Positions 24,023 to 35,566 of a stretch of DNA of 64,000 nucleotides are shown piece by piece (positions within the stretch are counted from its first letter, which is position 1; every line of letters begins with the position of its first letter). The stretch is from contig JXTC01000101.1 in the NCBI GenBank assembly GCA_002914845.1, positions 750,217 to 814,216 on the forward strand. Direction: 5' to 3'. The translations under genes and the position numbers were made by a program. The notes below the pieces were generated by a model. The model was given only the letters and a program-made list of their open reading frames with translations. It did no database searches and had not been told where the DNA came from. This DNA is from Trema orientale (Eukaryota > Streptophyta > Magnoliopsida > Rosales > Cannabaceae).

Positions 24023-25530
24023 TAATTGGGTGACGATCTCAGTGAATTGTATTTTGGGCGGTGCTGTTTGTTGCAATGTGATAGCACATACAAAGGCTTT
24101 AGAGTTATTTCGTTAGGAAACATTACTGAGAGGTTTTTCTATATTCATTTTGTTTATTTTTAGCTTTGCACACTCTGATGGAAAGAAATGGTTTGGAAAT
24201 GACCTATAGCTTGGAATCAGTTGGTGCTGTTCATTTCATACTTTATAGAAGATCTAAAGAAAGATGATAAAGAATTAAGATTCAATCCCTATATTCAATT
24301 GAAAAAGACAGATGTTTCTGGTTTATCTACGATGTCGAATAGGGTAGTGTTGGGTTGAATGAAATGCTCAGCCTCAAGTCGTTGAAAATTATTCAAAACC
24401 TCAATTTGCTCTCTCGTGTATAAATGAGTGCCAATTAAACGTCTGTTTCTTTTTATTGCACCCTCAATTTGAGAATTCACGTGCTAACATATTGAAATTA
24501 TCTTGCAATGAAACACAAAATTAGGATGACAGGTGGCACGGTTGCAAAGGCTTGGTGGTTCTCAAGTCATATATAAATAACTAGTCGTTATACTCGCGCA
24601 AAATTAATATTGCTAATGTATAGTTAAGTTCAATGTATTTCAATATTAAAAAATATATTTATCTCTATATTTATTTTGATGAGACGAATGTAGCAAAATT
24701 ATTTGTTCGATGAATTAAATTTATTATTAATTATCATTAATATTAAATTAAATATAATATTATATAATATATGTATATATTACAACTAATCATAGCAAAG
24801 AAAAATAATGATTGGACCAATCATATCATGAAAAAATTAGAATTTTTCTAAAAATTTTAAAATAGAATGGTGATGAAAGAAATTATCAGAGTTTTGAGCT
24901 TCAGGCTTAATATATATAGATAGATAATATATATAGATAGATAGATGCTTTGTAGTGAGAAATTAAATAAGCTGGGTCTCTTGGACTAGAGAATAGAGAT
25001 GAATTGAACCAAAGAGTAGAGTAGGACTTGCGACAAACGAGTGCCATATATCCTCTGTCACTTTGTGCTGGTATGACTGGGACTCGATCTTATGAGCTTC
25101 TTGGCCCCAAGAGGAAGAGAGACCATGAAGGACATGTGCTGTTCTCTTGGAACACCAACCCTTTATTTTACAAGCTTAGAAGCCTCACAATGAATCGGAA
25201 AACAAATATGAAATCTAAAATGGTGGGGGGGAATCGAAGGTTGGTAATTTGCCAGTAATTTGATATTGTAGCATTGTGAGTAGGCAAGCAAGTATGAACA
25301 ACTAAAATAGTCAATTCTGAAACGGAAGTATAATAGGCAAGACGACCTTGGGAACTAACAGAAAGTTGAAAGATACAATTTCATCGGAACAAGAAAGCCT
25401 GGATTAATTTGGGGTCTTGTGAAATTATTATTATTGAATATGTGTAGCTAACATAATAATAATAATAATAATTTAGAAAGGCAGATAACAAAAGCAGTGA
25501 GTGAACGAAGAAGAAGTAGAAGACGAGAGT
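24023..25530. other. Convergent intergenic region between CSN6 and the RraA-like gene
   Basis: Holds the 3' UTRs of both genes, which face each other. The middle (about 24560-24950) is very AT-rich with GATA-type short repeats and looks like decayed repeat DNA. A minus-strand open frame at 24295-24480 reads like protein but lacks an ATG and matches no family I recognise, so it is not called as a gene. Confidence 0.5.
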
Positions 25531-26034
25531 TCAAACAGAGATCTCGCAGCTGGAGACGAGAATACCATCGCTATCGGCATACAACCATTCGCCATCACGA
25601 ATCAAGGTGCCAGCAACATGAACAGGAACATGCCTCTCCCCAATTCCCCTCTTGTTGGATTTGACTGGATGCGAAGCCAAAGCTCTAACGCCAATATCAC
25701 ATCCATTGATCTCATCCACATCTCTTATGCAACCATTGACAACAATTCCAGCCCAACCCATGCTCTGTGCCAGCAGCCCCAGATTGCCTCCCACCAGCCC
25801 ACACCTCATGCTGCCTCCCCCATCAACCACCAGAACCTTTCCCTCTCCTCTACTCTCCAGAGCCTCCCTCACCAAAGAATTGTCCTCAAACACCTTGAGA
25901 GTCATTACGGGGCCTGAGAATGCTTGCCTCTGTCCGTACGCCCTGAAAACTGGCTCCAGAACTCGCAATTCCCCGCTTGCCAGTAGCCCCGCGTTCGTGT
26001 CACAAAGCTCCGCGGTTGCCAGCAGCCCAGCCAT
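25531..26034 (-). CDS. RraA-like protein, putative 4-hydroxy-4-methyl-2-oxoglutarate aldolase
   Basis: Intronless coding frame of 167 residues, the usual size of plant RraA-like proteins (about 166). It starts [14 protein letters not shown] and ends [11 protein letters not shown]. Conserved blocks: [14 protein letters not shown] (39-52), the glycine-rich [18 protein letters not shown] (69-86) and [19 protein letters not shown] (93-111), where Arg104-Asp105 is the conserved pair of class II pyruvate aldolases of this family, followed by [12 protein letters not shown]. By family, such proteins cleave 4-hydroxy-4-methyl-2-oxoglutarate or decarboxylate oxaloacetate with a divalent metal. The bacterial RNase E inhibitor role does not follow for plants. 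It is convergent with CSN6. Repeat DNA begins about 150-200 bases upstream of its ATG, so its promoter is short or lies within repeats. A 5' UTR intron is possible but was not placed. Confidence 0.9.
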   Translation of the reverse strand: MAGLLATAELCDTNAGLLASGELRVLEPVFRAYGQRQAFSGPVMTLKVFEDNSLVREALESRGEGKVLVVDGGGSMRCGLVGGNLGLLAQSMGWAGIVVNGCIRDVDEINGCDIGVRALASHPVKSNKRGIGERHVPVHVAGTLIRDGEWLYADSDGILVSSCEISV

Positions 26035-26199
26035 CTGAGGTCAAGCTTAACCAAGACGCAGGGAGAGTAAGACAAAAACCTCAAAAGTTGAAAAGTTTAT
26101 AAAGAAGCAAAAAGGAAGCTGCTTACTTCAGTCGGTCTTTCTTTTTTAAATTTCATTAAATATACTCTAAATATGACCCAATTATAACCGCAAGACTGC

Positions 26200-27180
26200 C
26201 TCAAAAATAAATTCTTCCAAAAACATGACTGTGGGACAAAAATGCCCCTAAAAGCATAATTCGTGTAACAAACGAAAAAATACCTAAAAACACTCTCAAA
26301 ACAAAGTGAAAAAATAGTCAAAAATTCGGAGTCCTTCTCTAAAATTTTTTCCTCTACTCATGTCCTCTCTCTATAAATTTCTCTCATAACATATCTCTTG
26401 CTCTTAAAATCTTTCAAGTTTTTCTCTCGCTCTCATCTCTCTTGTGGATGATAAAGAAATTTCTATGTTTAAATGTTGTGGGCATAATATAAAATAGTTT
26501 GTATTTGAGTTTTGAGATGTTCTTTGGTGGATTTTACATTAAAAATTGAATTTGGATCAATTTCTAAAAATTTTCTGAAAATTTGGACTAGTTACCTTGA
26601 CAAATATTAAAATTTATAATGCATTTCGATGCTAATTCGATGAAATTCAATGCAATTTTGAAGAAATGTTTTTTCATAAAGGAATCTGATGAATTTTGAT
26701 GATAATTCGATGTCATTTCAATAAAGTGTATTTTTATAATAGAATGAGATAAATTTCGATGAAATTCAATGATAATTCGATGCTATTTTGATGCCATTTC
26801 GATGATTATACTCAATTTTTCAGATTCCATTATAAAAATATACTTCATCGAAATGGCATCGAATTTCATTAAAATTCATCGAAAAGTTTCGATGATCGTC
26901 GGAGAAGCTAGTTCAAATTTTCAGAAATTCGTAAAAATTGATCCAAATTTTATTTTTAATGCAGAATCTATCACAAAATATCTCGAAATTAAAATATCAA
27001 CTATTTTAAACTATATCCATTACGTTTCTCTAATGTTAATTAAGTTTTGATTGTTAAGAAAATTATTTAGCTGAGAGAAGATTGAAGATCGAGAGGAAAC
27101 ATAGAAGAAGAGAAAGGAAAGAATGAGAAAAAAATGAAAGAAAGCTATATCTAAACTCTAAGGCATAGATAAAAGATTGG
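26200..27180. mobile_element. Fold-back repeat, CATCGAA family, copy 1
   Basis: The left part (about 26390-26620) and right part (about 26890-27130) are imperfect inverted repeats of each other. Examples are TTTGGATCAATTT near 26550 against AAATTGATCCAAATTTTA near 26940, and matching blocks with AAAATAGTT and TTCTGAAAATTTG. The core (about 26600-26900) is a dense, degenerate array of TTCGATG and CATCGAA words and is itself roughly palindromic. The left half is similar to 62850-64000, so this is a dispersed family. No protein is encoded. Exact termini and target duplication were not resolved. Confidence 0.6.
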
Positions 27181-27194
27181 AACATTTTGAGGAT

Positions 27195-27686
27195 GGGTAA
27201 TTTGTAGCAAAAATCTCCAAGCTTTAGTATCCTTGGCATTTAGGTCCCCAACCTTTAAATTTTGGCATTTAAATCCCAAACCTCACAAAAGTGTTGCACT
27301 GTTGGTCCTTTTTTCACTTCCATCCATTTATTCTGTCAAAAAAAAAAAAGAGAAAAAAGGCAGCTTAAAGAAAGAAAATCCAAATCCATATTTAGAGAAA
27401 AAATCATTTATACCCAATATCAAAAAATAGAAAGAATTTGAAATAAATAAATAAGCAACTAAATTTGATTTGGATCTTTTTTAGAGAAAATATGGACTGT
27501 TTTCTTTCTTTAAACTGTCTTTTTTCTTTTTTCTTTTTTTTTGACGGAATAAATGGATGGAAGTGGAAAAAAGGACCAACGGTGCAACACTTTTGTGAGG
27601 TTTGAGATTTGAATGCCAAAATTTAAAGATTAGGGACCTAAATACCAAAGATACTAAAGATTAGGAATTTTTGCTGCAAATTATCC
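27195..27686. mobile_element. Mutator-type MITE with long terminal inverted repeats
   Basis: A 492-bp element. The left end GGGTAATTTGTAGCAAAAAT and the right end (reverse complement GGATAATTTGCAGCAAAAAT) continue as inverted repeats for about 180-200 bases per side, including matching blocks GTTGGTCCTTTTTTC and CATCCATTTATTC. It is flanked by the direct repeat TTTTGAGGAT at 27185-27194 and 27687-27696. A 9-10-bp target duplication with long TIRs is typical of Mutator-like elements. It has no coding capacity. Confidence 0.85.
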
Positions 27687-28299
27687 TTTTGAGGATAATT
27701 AAGTTTTTTTATGAGGATTTAATCATATTTTTTGAGGTTTTATTAAGGAGTTATAAATAGTACTTATTCGGAGCATATTTTATAAATTTTCTCTAATGCT
27801 AACCAAGCTTTTCATCCTATATAGTCTGTTACTGTAGCCTTATTGTCTATGTCTTGCAAAAAAAAAAAAAAGAAATTCCCCTTAAATTAATCAACGAGAC
27901 TAGAAACAAAAGATGATGATATCATGACCCTCCCAGTGGCTTGAGGAGGCCTGGATTGGAGTTTCTCGAGTCTGTCAATGGATGATATCTTGTTGATTTT
28001 CGTGCCCTGACATCTCCCTCATAGTAATCCACGCCAAACTTTTGTCAGCTATTTTCTTTTTTGTTTCTATTATCGTGCATGCAGCAAAGAATTTAGACCA
28101 GTGGCCTGTAAAGAACAATCAGTACTGAAAGAGTGGATTACACTTTTGGGTGAATTGGAGGGTAAGCGTAAGTTGTGGATTACTCGGCTAAATTGCACTT
28201 CATCCGGTACACCGTGGGGTTGGTCATAAAGCCGTGATTTTTACGTACATTTCTTTGCAATGTTAATCAAATTTTTGTTCCATCTTTTGACAAGTGACA

Positions 28300-28830
28300 A
28301 CCACAGGATTCCTTAAATTTTATGAAATGGCACAAGTAGTCCCTGAACTATCAAACTCACGGCAATTTGGTCTTTTAAAGTCTCAACCGTGGTAATTCAG
28401 CCCATAAATTTTTCTACTTGTAGCAATTTGATCCATATATTGTTTAAATTGCAACCTATTGTTAAATTTCTAGCACAAAATACACGTGAGGAGCACATGG
28501 TAGTATCTTTAACTATATTTGAAAGGTAATTTGAGAATTTAAGTATAAAAATGAACAATCACAGAAAAATTTTCACTAAATTTTCAGCTTTAAGAACACT
28601 AAAATATTACAAATAATATATCTTTTGTTCTCTATAAATCTTCTTATTCAGTTTATTTTTCGTTAAGTATATTTTCAAATGTTATAATATACTCCTCACG
28701 TGTGTTCTTAGTCAGAAATTTAACAGTCAGTTGCAATTTAAATAGTCAAAAGAGCAAATTGCTACAAATCAAATTGCTACAATTAAATTTTTGGGGACCA
28801 AATTGTAACCAATTAAGTATTTCAAGACCA
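28300..28830. mobile_element. Fold-back MITE-like inverted repeat
   Basis: Left and right halves are imperfect inverted copies. ATTTAAATTGCAAC, TGTTAAATTTCT and ACACGTGAG in the left arm (about 28434-28500) face their complements in the right arm (about 28690-28790), and TGTAGCAATTTGAT faces ATCAAATTGCTACA. The outer ends and target duplication are not clear. Noncoding. Confidence 0.5.
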
Positions 28831-28837
28831 TTCAATG

Positions 28838-28860
28838 CCCCCCCCCCCCCCCTCCCCCCC
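28838..28860. repeat. Poly(C) tract
   Basis: Fifteen C, one T, then seven C, at the right edge of the fold-back repeat. Length in an assembly may be unreliable. Confidence 0.9.
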
Positions 28861-29278
28861 TTAAGAAATTCCAGTGGTCGCCTTTGTTGACAAAGTCCAC
28901 ATGGATAATATTAAAATATTGTGCGGAATTTTTTTATTATTTTTTTTTCTTCTGAGTGAATACTCCTCACAAGAGGAAAATTTATTGAAAGAGTTTTAAA
29001 AAAGTTATATATACAATAAAATCAAAAAGAAAAAAAAATTACAAATACATCAATTAAGAGAATATATAGCGAGACAAACCTATAGAATTAGAATCTAATT
29101 TATTATCCAAAAAGAAAATAAGATTGAGGATCACTAAAATCACAAAAGTTTTTGCAGGAGGCTTTAAATAATTTGCTCTCAAAGATTTGCTGACACTAAA
29201 TTCAAAGTTTTGCTTCCTCACTCTCATCTTCACGAATAGAAGATCGCCGTCAAGTTATGCAATCTTAATTCAATAAGA

Positions 29279-30581
29279 TGTTGGAAAATGGGTTAAAGAA
29301 ATGGGTTAAAATTTTGGGCTTATCTTGGGCTTGGAAACCCATGTATATTGTAAAGTCCAATTTTGTGTTATAGAACCTATTTTTATGAACCATTTTGAAG
29401 CTAAAAATTAAGTGGGACCCATGTCTTATTGATGAAAGGTCTTGGTGAATTCTTGTTCTTCTTTGCGAGAACATCGATTTCGTATATTCACACACTCAAA
29501 ATGGTGCACGGATGAATGAGAAATTGTTGCTCAAAAGTGTACCATTGAAATGGAAAAATGAAAGAAAAATATTGGAGTTCCACATTGGTGGGAAATGCAT
29601 GGTGTAAGTAGTTTATATAGAACTTTGTTTTGTGATGGTGGTAAGAATAACTATCATAAATGCTCTCTCAGGTGCGCACAGGGGGGGAGGGTGCAAGTCT
29701 TTGGGCTTGGGCCTGAATTTGCATTGGCTCGTGTGCGCTTGCACCTGTGGATACGAATACCGGGCCAAAACTTGGACCGTAGCAAGCCTAATTTTTTGTT
29801 GCGGTCCAGTACATTTTTTCTTTCTTTTTAACCATTTTGCTACTTCAAAATGTAGCAGTCTGTGAAACTGCTAAGCCATAAAACCAGGAAAAACGTTTTG
29901 GACGTTGCTTAATACCAAAACTGCCATGATAAACGTTTTAACGTTTTTTTTAATGGCTGCCAAGAGTAACAACCATATTAATGGCAAAAAAAAAAAAAAG
30001 AACTTTGTAACAGCCATACTTATGGCTAAAAAATATTTTCAGATTATGGAAATATTTTCTGGTTTTGCTAATAAGTCCTCCCTTGGAGACTATAAAAGGA
30101 GACCTCCTCCTCCTCATTCTACATCATCCAAACCGAGAGCCTCCTTTTCTCTCTAGCTTTCTCTCTAGTTTTTTTCCTTTCTGCTACCTAGATTTTTCAG
30201 TTTTTAGCTATAGTTATTCGAGTGTCTAGGAAATTTCATAGCTAGAATTCGTAGTGTTTTAGAGTTCATAGCAATTCAGTTCGAAGAGTGGAAGTGTTGG
30301 TGCTTCACCTGTTGCTTATTGCCGTTTTATCTTGAGAAACTGACACTAGCTAAATCCTCAAGCATTCTAGTAGAGAGAGCGAGTCAGTTTTAGGAACTCT
30401 GTGTTGAACACAGGCCTCGGCGGTTAACTGTCTTTTGTTTTTGTAGGAATACTCAATTTAAAGTATTGTTGTAATTCTGTACAAGTTTTGGAGCATAACA
30501 ACTTTTAATAGCTTTAATTTTGTTTTAAAGTTTATTATAAATGTTTGTAAACTTATTTATTGCATGTTATTATTTCCTACA
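29279..30581 (+). repeat. 5' LTR of the copia element
   Basis: Begins TGTTGGAAAATGGG and ends TTTCCTACA, giving canonical TG...CA ends. It matches 35567-36887 throughout. It contains a TATA box TATAAAAG at 30091-30098 followed by a CT-rich stretch, the expected U3/R arrangement. Confidence 0.92.
30091..30098 (+). promoter_or_regulatory. TATA box of the 5' LTR
   Basis: TATAAAAG in the context GAGACTATAAAAGGAGACC, conserved at the same place in the 3' LTR (36369-36376). It would drive the retroelement transcript. Confidence 0.6.
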
Positions 30582-30621
30582 ATCTTAAAACTGAATATTG
30601 CTTTATATAAGGTGTTTTTAT

Positions 30622-30702
30622 TAGGTTGCATGTTAGAATTTATCTATTAAATTCTTTATGCTAGGTTGCTTGTTAGAATTTATCTATTAAATTCTTTATG
30701 CT
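30622..30702. repeat. 40-bp tandem duplication just inside the 5' LTR
   Basis: The unit starting TAGGTTGCATGTTAGAATTT at 30622 is repeated at 30662 with one difference. It lies in the element's untranslated leader. Confidence 0.85.
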
Positions 30703-30987
30703 CTTATTTGCAATATAATTATAGTTGCTCTGCTGCTTTATTACTATCATCCTTGGTGTGAAATTCTTGTGGTGGAGAACTTGTGTTCTGTCTAAGGTTT
30801 TTTTTTTTTTTTTCTATTGGGTTTGAAGAGGAAGCATCTGTGACCCCTCCACATCTTTCCTGGGAGTTTCTTTGAAATTCTATCAAGGAGGCGGGATTTT
30901 AAGTGGGGCCTGTTTATGAACCCTCCGGCCTTTCCTGGGAACTAATTTGTACTGAAATTAATAATTTTTGATTGATTAATTTCAGAG

Positions 30988-31950
30988 ATGGCAAACAACA
31001 ATGCTGATGTTGTCAATGCCGAGAATATGATTAGTTCTCAACAACCTGCTGTGGCATCTGCAGTGCCAGTGCCTGTCCCTGATGTGGCTCGAGTGCCAAA
31101 TCTTCTTATGACTCCAATGGTATCAGCAGCGCACCATGGAAAGAAGCCTGAGAATTTCAATGGGTTGAACTTCAAAATGTGGTAGCAAAAAATACTATTT
31201 TATCTTACTACATTGAACCTTGTGAGGTTCTTGACTGAAGAGACTCCAAAAGTCAGAGAAGATGAGCAAGATTTCTAAATTTTTGCTGCGGTGGATGCTT
31301 GGAAACAATTTGACTACCTATGCCAAAACTATGTATATCGTAATAAGAAAATAGTAAAGGAACTATCGGAATCACTAAACCATAAATATACAACTGAGGA
31401 TGCTGGTTCCAAGAAATTTGTGGTGGGACGCTGCCTCGATTATAAAATGGTCGACACTAAAACTGTAATCAGTCAAATTCAGGAGTTTCAATTGATTCTC
31501 TATGAGATTCAGGCAAAGAGGATGGTCATTTTTGAACTCTTCTAAGTAGCTACTGTTATTGAGAAGCTACCTCCTTCATGGAAGGATTTCAAGAGCTACC
31601 TAAAACACAAGCAAAAGGCCATGAACCTTGAAGACCTCGTTATTAGGCTTCGCATCGAAGAAGACAACAGACATGCTGAAAAGACAGCCTCGTCTAGTAC
31701 GTCTGGGGCAAAGCCGAATGTTGTGGAGCATGATCAAAGCTCCAAGGCTAAGAAGAATAAGTCAAAGAAAGGATCCAAGCTAGGACCTAAGGGTGGAGTG
31801 GGTAAGAAGTAAAAATTCCAAGAAAAATATTTTAACTGTGACAAGATGGTTCACAGGACTTCAGATTGCCGACTTTCAAAGAAAAAGAAGAATGAAGCCA
31901 ACATGGTGGATGGCATCACAAAAGATGTAGAAGACATAAGTCTGTCTGCA
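30988..31950 (+). pseudogene. Degenerate copia gag region
   Basis: The first ATG frame starts at 30988 and contains KPENFNGLNFKMW, the typical start of the copia gag domain, then meets a stop at once. Later fragments in other frames (31291-31545 and 31621-31812) carry further gag blocks such as LPPSWKDFKSYLKHKQK and NLEDLVIRLRIEE. The nucleocapsid zinc knuckle near 31830-31872 reads YFNCDKMVHRTSDC: the first Cys of the CX2CX4HX4C pattern is a Tyr. Several stops make it non-functional. Confidence 0.8.
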
Positions 31951-31989
31951 GTCGATTCTGAAGTTAAACTTGTTGGGCCAATCCAAGTG

Positions 31990-33325
31990 AATAGTGGATT
32001 GATACTGGAGCTTCAAGGCATATTTATTCTGACAAGGGTATGTTCGCAACCTTTGAACCAATAGAGAATGGGGAAAAGCTCTTCATGGGTAATTCAGCTA
32101 CGTCTGAAGTACAGGGTCTAGGCAAAGTAGTACTAAAGATAACCTCTGGGAAGGAACTGACTCTGAACAATATAATGTATGTGCCGGATATCCGTAAGAA
32201 CCTTGTGTCTAGTTCACTTCTGAATAAGTACAAATTTCGCATGGTGTTTGAGTCAGATAAATTTGTATTAACCAAAAATAGTCTTTTCGTGGGAAAAGGA
32301 TATAAATGTGAGGGTATGTTCAAACTAAATGTAATGACTGTAAAGCCCAATATCAATAAAGCTAGTTCTTCTGTTTATTTGATTGAGTCTTCCACTTTAT
32401 AGCATGGTAGATTAGGACATGTTAATTATGATACTATACATAGATTAATTAACTTAAATCATATTCCTGATGTCCAAATTGATACAAAATATAAGTGTCA
32501 AACTTATGTTGAGGCAAAATTGACAAGGTCATCTTTTCAAACTATTGAAAGAAATAATGAACCACTTGATTTAATTCACAGTGACATCTGTGATTTAAAA
32601 TTTGCACAAATAAGGGGAGATAATAAGTATTTTATTACTTTTGTCGATAATAGTACAAAATATTATTATGTGTATTTACTAAAATCCAAGGACGAAGCAA
32701 TAGAGAAGTTTAGTCTCTATAAGAATGAGGTTGAAAATCAACTTAATAAGAAGATTAGAAGTGACCGTGGTGGAGAGTATGAATCACTTTTTAATGAATT
32801 CTGTGCATAACACAGAATAATACATGAGGTCACTCCACCTTATTTGCCTCAGTCAAATGGTGTTGCTGAGAGGAAAATCATACCTTGAAAGAGATAATGA
32901 ATGCATTACTTTTAAGTTCTGAGTTGCCTCAGAATATGTGGGGGGGAGCTATTTTAACAGCTAATTACCTTTTAAATAAGGTACCCCGCGAGAAAGAAGA
33001 AAAGACACCTTATGAATTGTGGAAAGGTAAAAAGCCTTCCTACAAATACTTGCGAATATGGGGATGTCTTGCTAAGGTATTGGTACCTACACCTAAAAAG
33101 ATGAAAATAGGACCAAAGACAGTAGATTGTATTTTCATTGGTTATGCACATAATAGTAGTGCTTATCGGTTTCTTGTGTATGAGTCACAAATCCCAGACA
33201 TACACAAGAATACAATAATGGAATCGAGAAATGCATCGTTCTTTGAACATGAATTTCTGTATAAATCCAAGGAAGTACCTAGTACATTTAAACGTACCTA
33301 TGAGGCTATCATTGAAGATAGTTAG
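31990..33325 (+). pseudogene. Degenerate copia protease and integrase region
   Basis: The protease active-site block DTGASRHIYS is readable near 32010, followed by the strands LFMGNSATSEVQGLG and NIMYVPDIRKNLVS. The integrase zinc-binding start (RLGHVNY, about 32410) and catalytic core follow, with HSDICDL (about 32578), FITFVDNSTKYYYVY, SDRGGEYESLF (about 32760) and QSNGVAERK (about 32851). Stops and frame changes occur between the pieces, for example the TAA after EFCA near 32808. No intact protein can be read. Confidence 0.82.
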
Positions 33326-33329
33326 GACC

Positions 33330-34763
33330 AAGAATAAATCGTTGAAGATGAGCCTAGATGCAGTAAAACAGCAAGAACTGAAAAATATTTTAGTCCGGAT
33401 TTTTTAGTTTATATATTGGAAAGTGAACCTCAAAGCTTCCAAGAAGCTGTGAGCACTGTTGAGGGACCTTTGTGGAAAGAGGCCATTAAGAGCGAAATTG
33501 ATTCTATCTTGCAAAACCATAGGTGAAAACTAGTGGATCTTTCTCCAAGATACAAACTACTTGGTTCGAAATAGATTTTCAAAAGGAAAATGAAAGCAAA
33601 CGGAACAATTGACAAATATAAGGTTAGATTGGTTGTCAAAGGTTATAGGCAAAAAAAAGGCCTGGATTACTTTGATACTTATTCTCCTGTGACGAGAATA
33701 AATTCCATAAGGATGATACTTGCAATTGCCACTCTGCAGAATCTTGAAGTACACCAAATGAATGTAAAAATAGCCTTTCTTAATAGAGATCTAGATGAAA
33801 AAAATCTATATGGAACAACTTGAAGGTTTTGTTGCTCCTGGACAAGAGAAGAAAGTTTGTAAACTAGTCAAGTCTCTGTATGGCTTGAAGTAAGTACCAA
33901 AGCAATGGCATGAAAAGTTTGACCGAGTAATGCTTACTAATAGTTTTAAAATCAATGAGTGTAACAAATATATCTATATCAAAAACACTAAAAATGACTA
34001 TGTCATTTTGTATCTTTATGTTGATGACATGCTCATTATTGGTAGTAATGACAAGATGGTCAAATCTACTAAGAATATATTGAACTCCAAATTTGACATG
34101 AAAGATATGGGTCTAGCTGATGTAATTTTGGGAATTAAAATTACAAAGACGTCTGATGGACTCATACTTAATCAGTCACACTATATGGACAAAATTTTAG
34201 AGAAATTCAACAAAGATGATCTAGAGTGTCCAGAACTCCGATAGACATGAGTCAACACCTTCATAAGAATAAAGGTGAGAATGTTCTTCAAGAATAATAC
34301 TCTAGAGTGATTGGTAGTCTGACCTACTTAATGAGTTGCTCAAGGCCAGATATAACTTACACAATCAATAGACTGAGTAGATATACAAGTAATCCAAGTG
34401 CTAAGTATTGGAAAGGAATTGTGAAAGTACTTAGGTACTTACGATATACTCGTAATTATGTACTATATTATAACAGATATCCTGCAGTTTTAGAAGGATA
34501 CAGCGATGCAAACTGATATCTGATATAAAAGACTCAAAGTCTACTAGTGGATATATATTCACACTAGCTGGAGCAACTGTATCATGGAAATTTTCAAAAC
34601 AAATGATTATAGCCCGATCTATGATGGAATCTGAGTTTATAGCTCTAGATAAATATGGTGAAGAGGCTGAACGGCTACACCATTTCTTAGAGATATTCCA
34701 CTTTTTCCTAAGCATATGCCTCCAATTTCTATACATTGCGATAGCCAATCAGCTATTAGAAGA

Positions 34764-34801
<38 letters not shown>

Positions 34802-34960
34802 ACGTCGTAGACATAATACCATTAGACAACTACTCTGAACAGGAGTTATTTCTATAGACTATGTGAAGTTTAAGAATAACCTGGTGGATCCGCTAACCAA
34901 AGGGTTAAACAGAGAGTTAGTTTACAAATCATCAAGAGGAATGGGACTAAAGCCCATAAA
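33330..34960 (+). pseudogene. Degenerate copia reverse transcriptase and RNase H region
   Basis: Reverse transcriptase blocks are KYKVRLVVKGYRQKKGLDY (about 33615), FDTYSPVTRINSIR, LVKSLYGLK (about 33867) and the catalytic YVDDMLI (about 34018). The connection block [15 protein letters not shown] (about 34310) and RNase H traces ([16 protein letters not shown]) follow. Stops interrupt the frame at several places. Only remnants remain. Confidence 0.82.
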
Positions 34961-35558
34961 GTAAAAGTTTATATAATAAAAACTCATCCTAGTTGACTAG
35001 AAATCCCAAGATCTCGGTTCAAAGGGACAATCTAATTGTAAAGACTTAGTTGGATCACTGTGGGGTTATCCTCCTGTGAGGGTATTACCCTCATGTTCAT
35101 TCCTATGATGAAAAGTAGTGATGCCTGTAAGGAATAGGGTAAGCAAAGGCTTTTCATGATTTTTATATGTTGAGAAACCGAGCAGAGTAGTACAGGTTAC
35201 TCTTAACTAAGAAATCACCTATGTGAGAGAGAAATGGGGCCGCTTCAAATGAGAATTATGAGGGCTTAATTCATTAGAAACTCTTGCAGAACCAGGCAAA
35301 GATGTTCAAGGCCAAAATGAACATAACCATAGGAACTGAATATGTTGAGAAAGATCCTATGTGAAGTATATCATCATTTACATAAACGACAGAATAGTTC
35401 AAAGACATCGTGTCTACTGATCAGTCAGTAAAGTAAATATATTCTCACGTGAGAAGGTTTAAAGGGTAACACCTACCTATCCTATACAGGTTTCATTCGT
35501 TGAACTCTATCACCTTGTCTAGAGTCTGTAGTCTCTCCTTTTACAATTTATATTTATA

Positions 35559-35566
35559 TGGGGGAT
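35559..35566 (+). other. Polypurine tract of the copia element
   Basis: TGGGGGAT immediately before the 3' LTR, the position where plus-strand synthesis is primed in LTR elements. Confidence 0.6.

Noticed and set aside
25501..26038. Two plus-strand open frames of 128-138 codons
   Set aside because: They are antisense shadows of the RraA-like gene, which has clear family motifs in the minus frame.
30582..30660. Primer-binding site search after the 5' LTR
   Set aside because: No stretch complementary to the initiator Met tRNA 3' end (TGGTATCAGAGC type) was found, so none is annotated.
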